Source: RBG-16-66-20 sp964564865
GTDB lineage: Bacteria; Pseudomonadota; Gammaproteobacteria; Burkholderiales; SG8-39
Assembly: GCA_964564865.1 (NCBI GenBank)
Contig: CAZMDA010000003.1
Coordinates: forward strand, 1-64,000
DNA: 64,000 nt
Direction of reading: 5' to 3'
Below are positions 24,880 through 33,989 of the stretch, one piece after another (position 1 is the stretch's first letter; each line of letters starts with the position of its first letter). The translations under genes and the position numbers were made by a program. The notes beneath the pieces are model-generated. The model was not told where the DNA came from, searched no databases, and worked only from the letters and a program-made list of their open reading frames with translations.

Positions 24880-25529
24880 CGCTTCACGCGCGGGCGCGCC
24901 ACCAGTGGCAGGATCTCGACCACGCCGAGCAGGAAGAAGTACGCCACCATGAAGGCGTGGGCGTTCTGAAGCGGTCCGGACATGCCGCAAGCCCGTGTCC
25001 CCGGGCAGAACTCGGCGATCAGTTCCGTCGAGACGCCGCCGGCAGGCAAGCGGGGTGCCAGGACAAACATCAGGACGCACAGGGCAAGGAAGATCAAGAA
25101 CCCGGATTTCATCCGGGTCGTTGCCGTGGCAATGTCGAATTCGCTTCTGCGCACCAGCCCGATCGCCCTGCCGGCCAGTTCCCACAGCCCGTAGCTCAGC
25201 ACCCACCAGCTCTTGTAGAAGAACGCCAGGGCGCCGATGCCCACCGCGTAGCTGATGAACACCAGAAGTGAGCCTGCAGCAGCGCCCAGCCAGGACGAGG
25301 AGGTTTGCGCAGATACGATGAGAAAGAAGGTCGAGAGCAGGAGGCCCAGTTCGACGATGAATGCGCCGACAGGCACGCCGACCCAAGCGCCGCCGTCGAT
25401 GCGACTCGTCCACCACCAGCCGATGTAGAACGTCACCGACAGGCTCCAACAGGAGAACGCCGCCCACAGGCAGGCGATCCGGTCCGTCAGGTTGAGTTCA
25501 GTGGATACCGTGGACCCGCTGCCGCGCAT
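24876..25529 (-). CDS. Hypothetical membrane protein
   Basis: 217 residues, not recognised. There are about six hydrophobic segments (around 20-40, 47-70, 78-103, 140-160 and 195-212) and an external loop with a Cys pair in FCPGTRACGM. Ribosome site GGGAGGGG is about 11 bases before ATG 25529. G+C is slightly lower than in its neighbours and codon use is less biased. This could mean recent acquisition, but it is weak evidence. Confidence 0.6.
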   Translation of the reverse strand: MRGSGSTVSTELNLTDRIACLWAAFSCWSLSVTFYIGWWWTSRIDGGAWVGVPVGAFIVELGLLLSTFFLIVSAQTSSSWLGAAAGSLLVFISYAVGIGALAFFYKSWWVLSYGLWELAGRAIGLVRRSEFDIATATTRMKSGFLIFLALCVLMFVLAPRLPAGGVSTELIAEFCPGTRACGMSGPLQNAHAFMVAYFFLLGVVEILPLVARPRVKR

Positions 25530-25592
25530 CGAACGTTCGTCCCCTCCCGGTCGTCACGCCCGACCGCCGATTCCACGGCCGGACGCGCAATC

Positions 25593-26995
25593 TTATCTGG
25601 CTGCCGGCACCACGTAGGGCGATTCCGCCACCGTCCACTTGGGCGGCGATTCCTGCCGGAACACCTGCCGCAGGTGCACTTCGTCCGGGCCGTCNNNNNN
25701 NNNNNNNNNNNNNNNNNNNNNNNNNNNNNNNNNNNNNNNNNNNNNNNNNNNNNNNNNNNNNNNNNNNNNNNNNNNNNNNNNNNNNNNNNNNNNNTGGGCG
25801 GCGATTCCTGCCGGAACACCTGCCGCAGGTGCACTTCGTCCGGGCCGTCGCCGATGCGCATCAGGCGCGCGTACGCCAGCGCATGGTGGATAGGCACGTC
25901 GTCAGTGCCGCCCATCGCGCCGAACACCTGGATGGCGCGGTCCGCCACCCGCTGCAGCATCGCCGGCACCGCGAGCTTGACCAGCGACACCTCGCGCCAG
26001 GCGCCGTGGTGGCCGTGGCGGTCCAGCAGCCAGGCGCACTTGAGCGTCAGCAGCTTCGCCTGCTCCAGTTCCACGCGGGACTCCGCGATCCAGCGCTGCA
26101 CAGTGTCGTACTCGATCACGCGCCGGCCGAAGGTGCTGCGCTCGGCGGCGCGCGCGAGCATCAGGTCGATCATCAGGCCGGCGAGGCCGACCTGGCGCAT
26201 GCAGTGGTGCACGCGCGCCGGCCCCAGGCGGATCTGCGCCACCTTGAAGCCGTCGCCCTCGGCGCCGAGCCGGTTCTCCACCGGCACGCGCACGTCCACC
26301 AGTTCCAGCTCGCCGATCGGCGCCACGTGGTCGCGCAGGCCCATCCACTCCAGCTCGCGCACCAGGCGCAGGCCGGGCGCGTCCATCGGCACCATGACCA
26401 CGCTGTGGCGGCGCGTGCGCTCGCCCTTGTCCTCGGTCACGCCCATCACCATCAGCTGGCTGCAGCGCGGATGCGCCGCGCCGGTGGAGAACCACTTGCG
26501 GCCGTTGATCACGTAGTCGCCGCCCTGGCGCTCGATGCGGCAGGCGATGTTGGTTGCGTCCGACGAGGCCACCGCCGGCTCGGTCATGCCGAAGGCCGAG
26601 CGCGTCTTCGCCTCCAGCAGCGGCGCGAGCCACGCGCGCTTCTGCTCCGGGTTGGCGCACTGGTGCAGCGTGATCATGTTGGGCACGTCGGGCGCCTGGC
26701 AGTTGAAGGCCTCCGGCGCCCAGGCAAGGCGCCCCATCAGCTCGCAGCAGCCGGCGTATTCCAGGTTCGTCAGGCGGGTGCCCGGCTCGTCCGCGGCCAG
26801 GTCCGGCAGCGCGAGGTTCCACAGGCCCTCGGCGCGCGCCCTTGCCTGCAGCTCGGGCATGAATGCGGCGCCGGCCTTGCCTTCGCGCACCACGGCCTGG
26901 GTCCATTCGCGGTGGCGCGGCAGCACCTCGCGGTCCATGAACGCGCCGACCCGGCCGGCGATGTCCCGGGCGCGCGGTGAAAGTTCGAAGTCCAT
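25593..26995 (-). CDS. Acyl-CoA dehydrogenase interrupted by an assembly gap
   Basis: FAD-dependent acyl-CoA dehydrogenase. MDFELSPRARDIAGRVGAFMD opens the helical N-domain, FGMTEPAVASSDATNI and GRKWFSTGAAHPRC form the central barrel, and LVKLAVPAMLQRVADRAIQVFGAMG is the C-terminal FAD site. The long-chain ACAD10/11-like pattern (HQCANPEQKRAWLAPLLEAKT) is visible. The N gap falls at HLRQVFRQESPP. Removing 155 bases leaves 1248 bases, exactly 416 codons, ending in VPAAR and TAA. Ribosome site GAGGAGG precedes ATG 26995. It is divergent from the IclR regulator, which likely controls it. Confidence 0.9.
25695..25794. other. Assembly gap, 100 N, flanked by identical 55-mers
   Basis: Bases 25640-25694 equal 25795-25849, the same 55-base overlap as the other gap. 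The true sequence is almost certainly continuous after merging. Confidence 0.95.
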
Positions 26996-27070
26996 CCTGG
27001 CCTCCTCGGCTGCGGATCCCTGCGGCAGTATGGCACAGCGAGTTGCATATATCGGAACATGTGCGGCGCA

Positions 27071-27098
27071 GCATTTCAATATATTGACATTGAGATGC
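27071..27098. promoter_or_regulatory. Palindromic operator between the acyl-CoA dehydrogenase and iclR-type genes
   Basis: Perfect 12-base palindrome TCAATATATTGA (27076-27087) nested in a wider inverted repeat, GCATTTCAAT (27071-27080) with ATTGAGATGC (27089-27098), 9 of 10 matching. It overlaps the -35 of the regulator promoter. The AT-rich patch stands out in this GC-rich sequence. Confidence 0.7.
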
Positions 27099-27112
27099 TT
27101 GCTGATTAAGTT
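27084..27112 (+). promoter_or_regulatory. Strong promoter of the IclR regulator gene
   Basis: Consensus -35 TTGACA (27084-27089), 17-base spacer, -10 TAAGTT (27107-27112), then six bases to the GTG start at 27119. Transcription should begin at about the start codon. The palindrome covers the -35, so bound regulator would block its own gene. Confidence 0.75.
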
Positions 27113-27118
27113 CCAACC

Positions 27119-27919
27119 GTGACCGCCTCCGTCCGCCAGCGCGCCAGCGACCACCCCGACCCGTTCTTCGCCACCACCCTGGCGCGGGGCCTCGCGGTGC
27201 TCGATGCCTTCCGCGGCGGCGAATCGTCGCTGTCGAACGCGGAACTGGCCGCGCGCACCGGCCTCGCCCGGCCGACGGTGTCACGGCTGGTGAACACGCT
27301 GCTTACGCTGGGCTACCTGAAGCGCAACGCCGACGGCCATTTCCGCCTCGGCGTGCGCGTGCTGGGCGTGGCCTACCCCCTGCTTGCCGGCTATCGGGTG
27401 CGCCAGCTGGCGCGGCCGATGATGCGCGAGTTCGCCGAGCTGGCGGGCGGCGCGGTGTCCATCGGCATCGCCGAGGGCGCCGACCTGGTCTACATGGAGA
27501 CCGCGCGCAGCTCGCAGAGCTTCCCGCACGTGCCCGAAGTGGGCTTCGCGGTGCCGCTCGTCACCTCCGCCATCGGCCGCGCTGCGATGTCGCTGATGCG
27601 GGAGGACGAGCTGAAGGCGACCTTCGCCGCCATCGAGCGCGCCCAGCCGCAGGCCTGGCGCGCCAGCCGCCGCAACGCGCTGGCGGGCATCGAGGCCTGC
27701 CGCAAGGACGGCGTCTGCGTCGCGCTGGGCGAGTGGCGGCCGGAGATCTTCGCGGTCGCCGCGCCGCTGCTGCGCACGCCGGAAGGCGACTGCCTCGCGA
27801 TCAACTGCGGCATCCCGGCCTTCCGCATCACGCGCGAGGCGGTGCGCGAGGACTGGGCGCCGCGCATGGCGGGCCTGGCGCGCTCCATCCGCATGATGCT
27901 CGAGCGGGAGGGGCCATGA
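27119..27919 (+). CDS. IclR-family transcriptional regulator
   Basis: 266 residues from GTG. The N-terminal winged helix (about 20-85: FFATTLARGLAVLDAFRGGE, LAARTGLARPTVSRLVNTL) is followed by the GAF-like effector domain (about 95-260: SIGIAEGADLVYMETARSS, GDCLAINCGIPAF). It likely represses or activates the acyl-CoA dehydrogenase and the downstream CoA-transferase operon in response to a pathway acid. Its consensus promoter overlaps a palindrome. The last four bases overlap the CaiB gene, so regulator and enzymes are one transcript. Confidence 0.92.
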   Translation: MTASVRQRASDHPDPFFATTLARGLAVLDAFRGGESSLSNAELAARTGLARPTVSRLVNTLLTLGYLKRNADGHFRLGVRVLGVAYPLLAGYRVRQLARPMMREFAELAGGAVSIGIAEGADLVYMETARSSQSFPHVPEVGFAVPLVTSAIGRAAMSLMREDELKATFAAIERAQPQAWRASRRNALAGIEACRKDGVCVALGEWRPEIFAVAAPLLRTPEGDCLAINCGIPAFRITREAVREDWAPRMAGLARSIRMMLEREGP

Positions 27920-29109
27920 GCGGACCGCTCGCCGGGCTGCGCGTGCTGGACATCGCCACCATCGTCGCCGCGCCCTCGGCCACGGCGCTGCTGGCGGACT
28001 ACGGCGCCGAGGTGCTCAAGCTGGAGATGCCGGGCGCGGGCGACGGCGCGCGCGGCTTCCCGCCGTTCAAGGACGGCAAGCCGCTGTGGTGGAAGGTCAC
28101 CAACCGCGGCAAGACCTTCGCCACCCTGGACCTGCGCAAGCCCGAAGGCGTCGCGTTGCTGAAGCGCCTGCTGCCGGGCTTCGACGTGCTGGTCGAGAAC
28201 TTCCGCCCCGGGACGCTGGACAAGTGGGGGCTGGACAAGGCGACCCTGTGGTCGGTGCAGCCGCGCCTGGTGATCCTGCGCGCCACCGGCTTCGGCCAGG
28301 ACGGTCCCTACCGCAACCGGCCGGGCTTCGCGCGCATTTTCGAGGCGATGGGCGGCCTCGCCTACATCACCGGCGAGCCCGGCGGCGAACCGATGCACGC
28401 CGGCTACCCGATCGGCGACGCCATCGGCGGGCTGTTCGGCGCCCTGGGCATCCTGGCCGCGTGCTGGAAGCGCGCCCGGGACCCCGGCGCGCCGGGCGAG
28501 GAGATCGACCTGTCGCTCACCGAGGCGACCCTGAAGCTGCTCGATTTCCTCGCCATCGAGCACGACCAGCTGGGCACGGTGCGCGAGCGCTCGGGCAACG
28601 CCAACCAGTACTCCGCCCCGGCGGCGGTCTACCGCACCAGGGACGCGCGCTGGGTGACGCTGGCGGGCTCCACCAACGCGCTGTGGGCGAACAACTGCCG
28701 CGCCATCGGCCGCGCCGACCTCATCGAGGACCCCCGCTTCGCCTCGAACGCCCTGCGCGTCGAGCACGCCGCGGAGCTGAACGCCGTCTTCTCGGCCTGG
28801 TGCGCCGGCCGCACGCTCGAGCAGGTGCTGGCCGCCTTCGAGGCGGCGCAGGGCACCATCGCCCCGATCTATTCCATCGACCAGGTGTTCGCCGACCCGC
28901 AGCTGCGCGCGCGCGAGGCGATCACGCGCGTGCCGGACGCCGATTTCGGCACGGTCGCGATGCAGAACGTGGTGCCGCGCTTCGCGCGCGATCCCGGCCG
29001 CATCCGCCATGCCGCCGGCGCGATCGGCTGCGACAACGCCAGGGTCTGGGGCGCGCTGGGCCTGTCGGCCGACGAGCAGGCGCGGCTGGCCGCCGCCGGG
29101 GTGATCTGA
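27916..29109 (+). CDS. CaiB/BaiF family (type III) CoA-transferase
   Basis: 397 residues. The family opens with PLAGLRVLDIATIVAAPSAT, has VENFRPGTLDKWGLD, and the catalytic Asp168 in AGYPIGDAIGGLFG. It moves CoA to an organic acid, activating it for oxidation, probably feeding the divergent acyl-CoA dehydrogenase. Ribosome site GGAGGGG lies just before ATG 27916. It is in operon with iclR-type, nitronate monooxygenase and Bug receptor genes. Confidence 0.92.
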   Translation: MSGPLAGLRVLDIATIVAAPSATALLADYGAEVLKLEMPGAGDGARGFPPFKDGKPLWWKVTNRGKTFATLDLRKPEGVALLKRLLPGFDVLVENFRPGTLDKWGLDKATLWSVQPRLVILRATGFGQDGPYRNRPGFARIFEAMGGLAYITGEPGGEPMHAGYPIGDAIGGLFGALGILAACWKRARDPGAPGEEIDLSLTEATLKLLDFLAIEHDQLGTVRERSGNANQYSAPAAVYRTRDARWVTLAGSTNALWANNCRAIGRADLIEDPRFASNALRVEHAAELNAVFSAWCAGRTLEQVLAAFEAAQGTIAPIYSIDQVFADPQLRAREAITRVPDADFGTVAMQNVVPRFARDPGRIRHAAGAIGCDNARVWGALGLSADEQARLAAAGVI

Positions 29110-29110
29110 C

Positions 29111-30226
29111 GTGAACCGGCTGAAGAACGCGTTGTGCGAACGGCTCGGCATCGAGCTGCCGGTCTTCGGCTTTTCGCACTCGGTGGAGGTGACCGTCGCG
29201 ATCGCGCAGGCCGGCGGTTTCCCGGTCTTCGGCGCGGCGCGCGAGGCGCCGGAACGCATCGGCCCGGAACTGGCCGCGATCCGCGCGCGCCTGGGCAAGC
29301 GGCCCTACGGCGTGGACCTGATGTATCCGGCGCTGGCCGGGGACGAACCCAGCGTGGCCGCGGCGCGCGCCAAGCTGCCCGCGGCGCACGTGGCGTTCAT
29401 CGAGAAGCTGAAGGCGAAATACGGGGTGCCGGCGCCGACGAAGCCGAACTTCTTCGCCACCACCGTGCGCAACGAGGCCTTCTTCCGCGCCCAGACCGAT
29501 GCGGTGCTCGGTTCGGACGTCGACGCGGTGGCCACCGCAGTCGGCCTGCCCAGGGCGGTGGTGGGGCGGGCGAAAGCCGCCGGCAAGACGACCTTCGCCC
29601 TCATCGGCAGCCCGCGCCATGTCCGCCCTGCGCTGGAGGCGGGCATCGACGTGCTGGTGGCGCAGGGCTACGACGCCGGCGGCCACACCGGGCCGATCGG
29701 CACCTTCTGCCTGGTGCCGCAGGTGATCGAGGCGGTGGAACGCGAAGGCGCCACGGTGCCGGTGCTCGCCGCGGGCGGGGTCGGCTGCGGCCGCCAGGTG
29801 GCCGCCGCGCTTGCCATGGGCGCGCAGGGCGTCTGGCTGGGCACGGCCTGGCTCGCCACGCGCGAGTACGCCACCCCGCCGGCGCTGCTGGCGAAGCTGC
29901 TGGCGGCCCGCAGCGAGGACACGCTGATCACCCGCGCCCACAGCGGCAAGCCCTGCCGGGTGGTGAAGAGCGCCTGGTCGGACGAGTGGGACGCGCCCGG
30001 GGCGCCCGCGCCCCTGCCCATGCCGTACCAGCACGCGCTCACCGGCGAACTGCTGGCGGCAATCGAGGAACACCAGGTGCCGGAACTGGTCTACGAGGCG
30101 GCGGGACAATCCATCGCCTGGTTCAACACGCTCACCACGGTGGACGAAATCATCGGGCGGCTCGCGCGGGAGACCCGCGACGCGCTCGGGAAGCTTGCAG
30201 TGCACCATTCAAAGGAGGAGTCATGA
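29111..30226 (+). CDS. Nitronate monooxygenase / 2-nitropropane dioxygenase-like flavoprotein
   Basis: 371-residue TIM-barrel FMN protein. Visible are LPVFGFSHSVEVTVAIAQAGGFPVFGA at the N-terminus, the FMN/substrate loop AQGYDAGGHTGPIGTFCLVPQV, and VLAAGGVGCGRQVAAALAMGAQGVWLGT. The family oxidises nitronates, but many members in acyl-CoA clusters act as FMN enoyl reductases or have unknown substrates. The start is GTG, one base after the CoA-transferase stop, so it is coupled. The extended loop about 85-135 is longer than in the P. aeruginosa enzyme. Confidence 0.82.
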   Translation: MNRLKNALCERLGIELPVFGFSHSVEVTVAIAQAGGFPVFGAAREAPERIGPELAAIRARLGKRPYGVDLMYPALAGDEPSVAAARAKLPAAHVAFIEKLKAKYGVPAPTKPNFFATTVRNEAFFRAQTDAVLGSDVDAVATAVGLPRAVVGRAKAAGKTTFALIGSPRHVRPALEAGIDVLVAQGYDAGGHTGPIGTFCLVPQVIEAVEREGATVPVLAAGGVGCGRQVAAALAMGAQGVWLGTAWLATREYATPPALLAKLLAARSEDTLITRAHSGKPCRVVKSAWSDEWDAPGAPAPLPMPYQHALTGELLAAIEEHQVPELVYEAAGQSIAWFNTLTTVDEIIGRLARETRDALGKLAVHHSKEES

Positions 30227-31200
30227 AGCGCAGAACCCTTGTTGTCGCAATCGCATCCGCGTGTGCCGGACTGGCCGCCTGGGCCCCGCAGGCCGGAGCG
30301 CAGGCCTTCCCCACCAAGCCGATCCGCGTCATCGTCCCCTACCCGGCGGGCGGCATCGTGGACCTGATGGCGCGCTCGGTGACCGACGCCCTGCCGGGCA
30401 AGCTGGGCCAGCCGGTGATCGTGGAGGCCAAGCCCGGCGCCAACACCGCCATCGGCACCGAGGAGGTGATGCGCGCCGATCCCGACGGGCATGTGCTGCT
30501 CATGGGCACGCTGGCCACCACCGTGACGCCGCACCTGACCAAGGTGCGCTGGAACGCGCCCGCGGACTTCGCCGGCGTGGCGCACATGGGCGTGGTCGCC
30601 AACATCGCCGTCGTGGCGCCCACGCTGGGCGTGAAGGACATGAAGGGCCTGATCGAGCTCGCGAAAGCGAAGCCCGGCCAGCTCAACTACATGAATCCGG
30701 GCAACGGCTCCTCGCCCCACGTCAGCACCGAGCTGCTGCTGCAGAACACCGGCACGAAGATGGTGTCGATCAACTACAAGGGCGTGCCGCCCTCGGTGCC
30801 GGACCTGCTCTCGGGCGCGGTCCACTTCGGCTTCTACCCCTACTCCACCATCGCCGCGCAGCTGAAGGCCGGCAAGGCGGTGGGCATCGCCATGGCGGCG
30901 CCGGCGCGGGACAAGCAGTTCCCCGAGATCCCCACCATGGCCGAGCAGGGCTTCGCCGACTCGCAGGTGAACTCCTGGTACGCGTTCCTCGCGCCGAAGA
31001 AGACTCCGGCCGCAGTGCTCGAGCGCCTGAACAAGGCGATCAACGAGGTGCTGGCCGACCCCGCGACGGTGGCGCGCGTGGAGAAGATCGGCGGCGCCGT
31101 CGCCGCCGGCTGGAGCGTGGCGCAGACCGACAAGATGATCGCGGACGATTCGGCGCGCTGGGCGAAGTTCACCAAGGCCGCCGGCATCGAGGCGAAATAG
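30223..31200 (+). CDS. Bug-family (TctC-like) periplasmic solute-binding protein
   Basis: 325 residues with a signal peptide (MKRRTLVVAIASACAGLAAW, cut near AGAQA). Bug motifs are FPTKPIRVIVPYPAGGIVDLMAR and KPGANTAIGTEEV, then PGQLNYMNPGNGSSPH. It binds a small carboxylate in the periplasm for a tripartite tricarboxylate transporter. No tctA or tctB partner is in the window, as is common for the expanded Bug family. Ribosome site AAAGGAGGAG is four bases before the ATG, which overlaps the upstream stop. Confidence 0.92.
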   Translation: MKRRTLVVAIASACAGLAAWAPQAGAQAFPTKPIRVIVPYPAGGIVDLMARSVTDALPGKLGQPVIVEAKPGANTAIGTEEVMRADPDGHVLLMGTLATTVTPHLTKVRWNAPADFAGVAHMGVVANIAVVAPTLGVKDMKGLIELAKAKPGQLNYMNPGNGSSPHVSTELLLQNTGTKMVSINYKGVPPSVPDLLSGAVHFGFYPYSTIAAQLKAGKAVGIAMAAPARDKQFPEIPTMAEQGFADSQVNSWYAFLAPKKTPAAVLERLNKAINEVLADPATVARVEKIGGAVAAGWSVAQTDKMIADDSARWAKFTKAAGIEAK

Positions 31201-31213
31201 GGGCGCGGGTCGC

Positions 31214-32746
31214 ATGGGCCGCAAGATCCTGTTCGTCACCACCGACCAGCAGCGCTGGGACGCGATCGGCGCCAACGGCGGCCGCGTCGCGCGCACGCCG
31301 GCGGTGGACGCGCTCGCCGCCGCCGGCCTCAACTACCGGCGCGCGCACAACCAGAACGTGGTGTGCATGCCGGCGCGCTCCACCATGCTCACCGGCCAGC
31401 ACGTGCGCAGCCACGGCGTGACCATGAACGGGATCCCGCTGCCCGAGGACGGGCCGGACGTGGCGCGGCAGCTGCGCGAGGCGGGCTACCGCACCGCGCT
31501 CATCGGCAAGGCGCACTTCGAGCCTTCCTCGGCCCCGGGCGGCCCCTATTACGAGAACTTCGCCGCCAGCCGGGGCTTGAGCGGCCCGCACCGCGGCTTC
31601 GAGCGCATGGAGCTGTGCGCTCACACCGGGCGCGCCGGCCGCAGCCTGTACCACTACCCCAAGTGGCTCGCGGAGAACCATCCAGGCGCCGCGGAGGGCT
31701 TCCACGAGTACGTCACGCCGGAGAAGACCATCAGCTGCCGCCGCGGCGGCGACACCGGTGCGATCCAGGTCTGGCACAACGCCATTCCGCGGGAGCTGTA
31801 CCACACCGACTGGGTCGCCGACCGCGTCATCGCGTTCCTGGACACGCTCGCCGCGGACGAGGACTGGTTCGTCTGGATGAGCTTCCCTGACCCGCACCAC
31901 CCGTGGGACCCGCCGGCCTCCGAACTGAAGCGGGTGGACTGGCGCGACCTGCCGCTGCCCGCGGGGTACCCCGGGGGCCGCGACCAGGCGGAACGCATCC
32001 TGGCCAGGAAGCCGCGCCACTGGCTCGACTGGTACCTCGGCCGCGCGCAGTTCAACTACGAGATCCCGCCGGAGTTCGTGCCCTGCCAGCTCACCGCGGA
32101 CCAGATCCGCGAGGTGAACGCCATGGTGCACATCGAGAACGAGCTGATCGACGAGGCGCTGGCGCGGGTGCTCGCCCACGTCGACCGGCGCGGCTGGGGC
32201 GCCGACACCGACGTCCTCTACACCACCGACCACGGCGAGTTCCAGGGCGACTTCGGCATGCTGTTCAAGGGCCCCTACCACGTTGATGCGCTGATGCGCG
32301 TGCCGCTGGTGTGGCGGCCGGCGCCCTCGGCGGGAGTGGCGCCGGCAGTGGTGGACGCCCCGGTCGGGCACGTGGACCTCGCGCGCACCTTCTGCGCCAT
32401 CGCCGGCATCGCGCCGGATGAACGCATGCAGGGCGCGCCGTTGCCGGCGTCCGGCAGCGGCGGGCGCGAGCGCGTGCTCACGGAGTGGGACGGCGGCTTC
32501 GGCGGGCGCGAGATCCGGTTGCGCTCCATCTACCGCGACGGCTTCCTGTGCACGGTGTGCGAGCCGAGCAACACGCACGACGGAACCGAGGGCGAGCTCT
32601 ACGACCTCGCCAACGATCCGCGGCAATGGGAGAACCTGTGGAGCGATCCGGCGCGCGCCGGACTCAGGCGCGACCTGGTGGCGGACCTCTACGACAACCT
32701 GCCCGAGGCGCGCTCGCCGGCGCTGGCGCAGGTGGCGCCGGTCTAG
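31214..32746 (+). CDS. Sulfatase (Cys-type), cytoplasmic by sequence
   Basis: 510 residues. Metal site at the N-terminus is FVTTDQQRWD. The formylglycine motif is CMPARSTMLTG with Cys51 (C-x-P-x-R). LIGKAHFEP and TTDHGEFQGDFGMLFKGPYH follow, with the expected Asp/His ligands. It would hydrolyse a sulfate ester, though related members act on phosphonate or choline sulfate. There is no signal peptide, so it should be cytosolic. It needs a formylglycine-generating enzyme not present in this window. It lies 13 bases after the Bug receptor in the same operon, hinting at a sulfated or phosphorylated growth substrate. Confidence 0.87.
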   Translation: MGRKILFVTTDQQRWDAIGANGGRVARTPAVDALAAAGLNYRRAHNQNVVCMPARSTMLTGQHVRSHGVTMNGIPLPEDGPDVARQLREAGYRTALIGKAHFEPSSAPGGPYYENFAASRGLSGPHRGFERMELCAHTGRAGRSLYHYPKWLAENHPGAAEGFHEYVTPEKTISCRRGGDTGAIQVWHNAIPRELYHTDWVADRVIAFLDTLAADEDWFVWMSFPDPHHPWDPPASELKRVDWRDLPLPAGYPGGRDQAERILARKPRHWLDWYLGRAQFNYEIPPEFVPCQLTADQIREVNAMVHIENELIDEALARVLAHVDRRGWGADTDVLYTTDHGEFQGDFGMLFKGPYHVDALMRVPLVWRPAPSAGVAPAVVDAPVGHVDLARTFCAIAGIAPDERMQGAPLPASGSGGRERVLTEWDGGFGGREIRLRSIYRDGFLCTVCEPSNTHDGTEGELYDLANDPRQWENLWSDPARAGLRRDLVADLYDNLPEARSPALAQVAPV

Positions 32747-32753
32747 AGGGCCG

Positions 32754-32990
32754 TCAGGACTTGCCGCCGCGCACCAGCGCGGCGATGGCCACCGCGGCGG
32801 CGGCGAGGATCAGGATGACGAGGCCGATCTTCGTCGCCCACTCCTTCAGAACCTCGGCCGGGATCACCTCCAGCACCGCCAGCACCCCGATCAGGGCCAG
32901 CACCACCACGGCGAGCGCGGCCGAGGCGCGCAGCAGCCCGGACAGGCCGCCGCCGGATTCGGGTTGGTTGATCTTCGAGTTGGCGTCCAT
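32754..32990 (-). CDS. Small two-helix membrane protein
   Basis: 78 residues, not recognised. A polar N-terminus (MDANSKINQPESGGG) precedes two hydrophobic helices (about 22-43 and 52-72, the second IGLVILILAAAAVAIAAL) and a short basic end. Ribosome site AAGGAG is close before ATG 32990. It is convergent with the sulfatase gene and follows the epimerase gene by 18 bases on its strand. Confidence 0.6.
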   Translation of the reverse strand: MDANSKINQPESGGGLSGLLRASAALAVVVLALIGVLAVLEVIPAEVLKEWATKIGLVILILAAAAVAIAALVRGGKS

Positions 32991-33008
32991 GCGCGATCTC
33001 CTTGGCGC

Positions 33009-33989
33009 CTATATTAGCCGCTCGGCCTTCAGCCAGGCGTAGCTGTCCTCCACCAGCCGGCGCAGCGGCACCGGCCGGAAGCCCAGTTCACGCTCGGCCT
33101 TGCTGCAATCGCAATGCAGGTGGCGCGTGGCCATGCGCGCGCTCTCCGGGGTGAAGCGCGGTTCCCTGCCGGTGACGAGCGACACCCACTCCCCGGCCTG
33201 CCCCACCGCGCGCAGCAGCCACGCCGGCGTGACGCGCGTCGGCGGCGCCACCCCGGCCACCTCGCCGATGACGCGCACCAGTTCCGCGAGCGGCGCATCG
33301 GTGCCGCCCAGCAGGTAGTTCTCGCCCCTGCGTCCCCGCGCGACGGCGGCGATGTGCGCCCGCGCCACCTCGTCCACGTGGCAGAAGCTCATCCGGCCCG
33401 GCGGCACGCCGGGCAGCCGGCCCTCGCACACCAGCCGGATCATGCGCACCCAGTTCACCGCGTCGTAGGGACCCATGATCGCGGCCGGGTTGAGGATCAC
33501 CGCGTCCAGCCCGCGCGCGATGCCCTTTCTCACCTCCTCCTCGGCAAGGAACTTGCTGCGCTGGTAGTTCACCGGCGAGACGCGGCCCAGCTGCTCGGCG
33601 CGCTCGTCGATCACGCCCGTCTGCAGGCCGTAGACCGAGATGCTGGAGGTGTGCACGAAGCGCTTCGCGCCGCGAGCGAGCGCCGCCTCCACCATGTGGC
33701 GCGTGCCCTCGACGTTGATCCGGGTCTGGCGCGCGTCGTGGCGCGACCACAGGCTGGTGTCGCCGGCGAGGTGGAACACCGCGTCGACACCCTCGGGCAA
33801 AGCCGCCAGAAGCGAGGCCGGGTCGGTGACGTCGCCCGCGCGCCAGTCGACCGGGACGCCCTTCAGGTAGCCGCGGTTCGATCCGGGGCGGTGGATCGCG
33901 GTGAGCTGCCAGCCCTGTGCGGCCAGCTGCCTCGCCAGCACGGTGCCGACGAAGCCGGTGGCGCCGGTCAGGAAAGCGCGTTGGCCCAC
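33009..33989 (-). CDS. NAD-dependent epimerase/reductase (extended SDR)
   Basis: 326 residues from GTG 33989. It has the dinucleotide motif FLTGATGFVGTVLARQL, VFHLAGDTSLWSR, the catalytic pattern SSISVYG followed by YQRSK, and a substrate-domain end typical of dihydroflavonol-reductase or 3-beta-HSD-like SDRs (FCHVDEVARAHIAAV, NYLLGG). It would oxidise or reduce a hydroxyl on a sugar, sterol or isoprenoid. Its start overlaps the end of the alpha/beta hydrolase gene by 22 bases, so they are coupled. Confidence 0.85.
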   Translation of the reverse strand: MGQRAFLTGATGFVGTVLARQLAAQGWQLTAIHRPGSNRGYLKGVPVDWRAGDVTDPASLLAALPEGVDAVFHLAGDTSLWSRHDARQTRINVEGTRHMVEAALARGAKRFVHTSSISVYGLQTGVIDERAEQLGRVSPVNYQRSKFLAEEEVRKGIARGLDAVILNPAAIMGPYDAVNWVRMIRLVCEGRLPGVPPGRMSFCHVDEVARAHIAAVARGRRGENYLLGGTDAPLAELVRVIGEVAGVAPPTRVTPAWLLRAVGQAGEWVSLVTGREPRFTPESARMATRHLHCDCSKAERELGFRPVPLRRLVEDSYAWLKAERLI

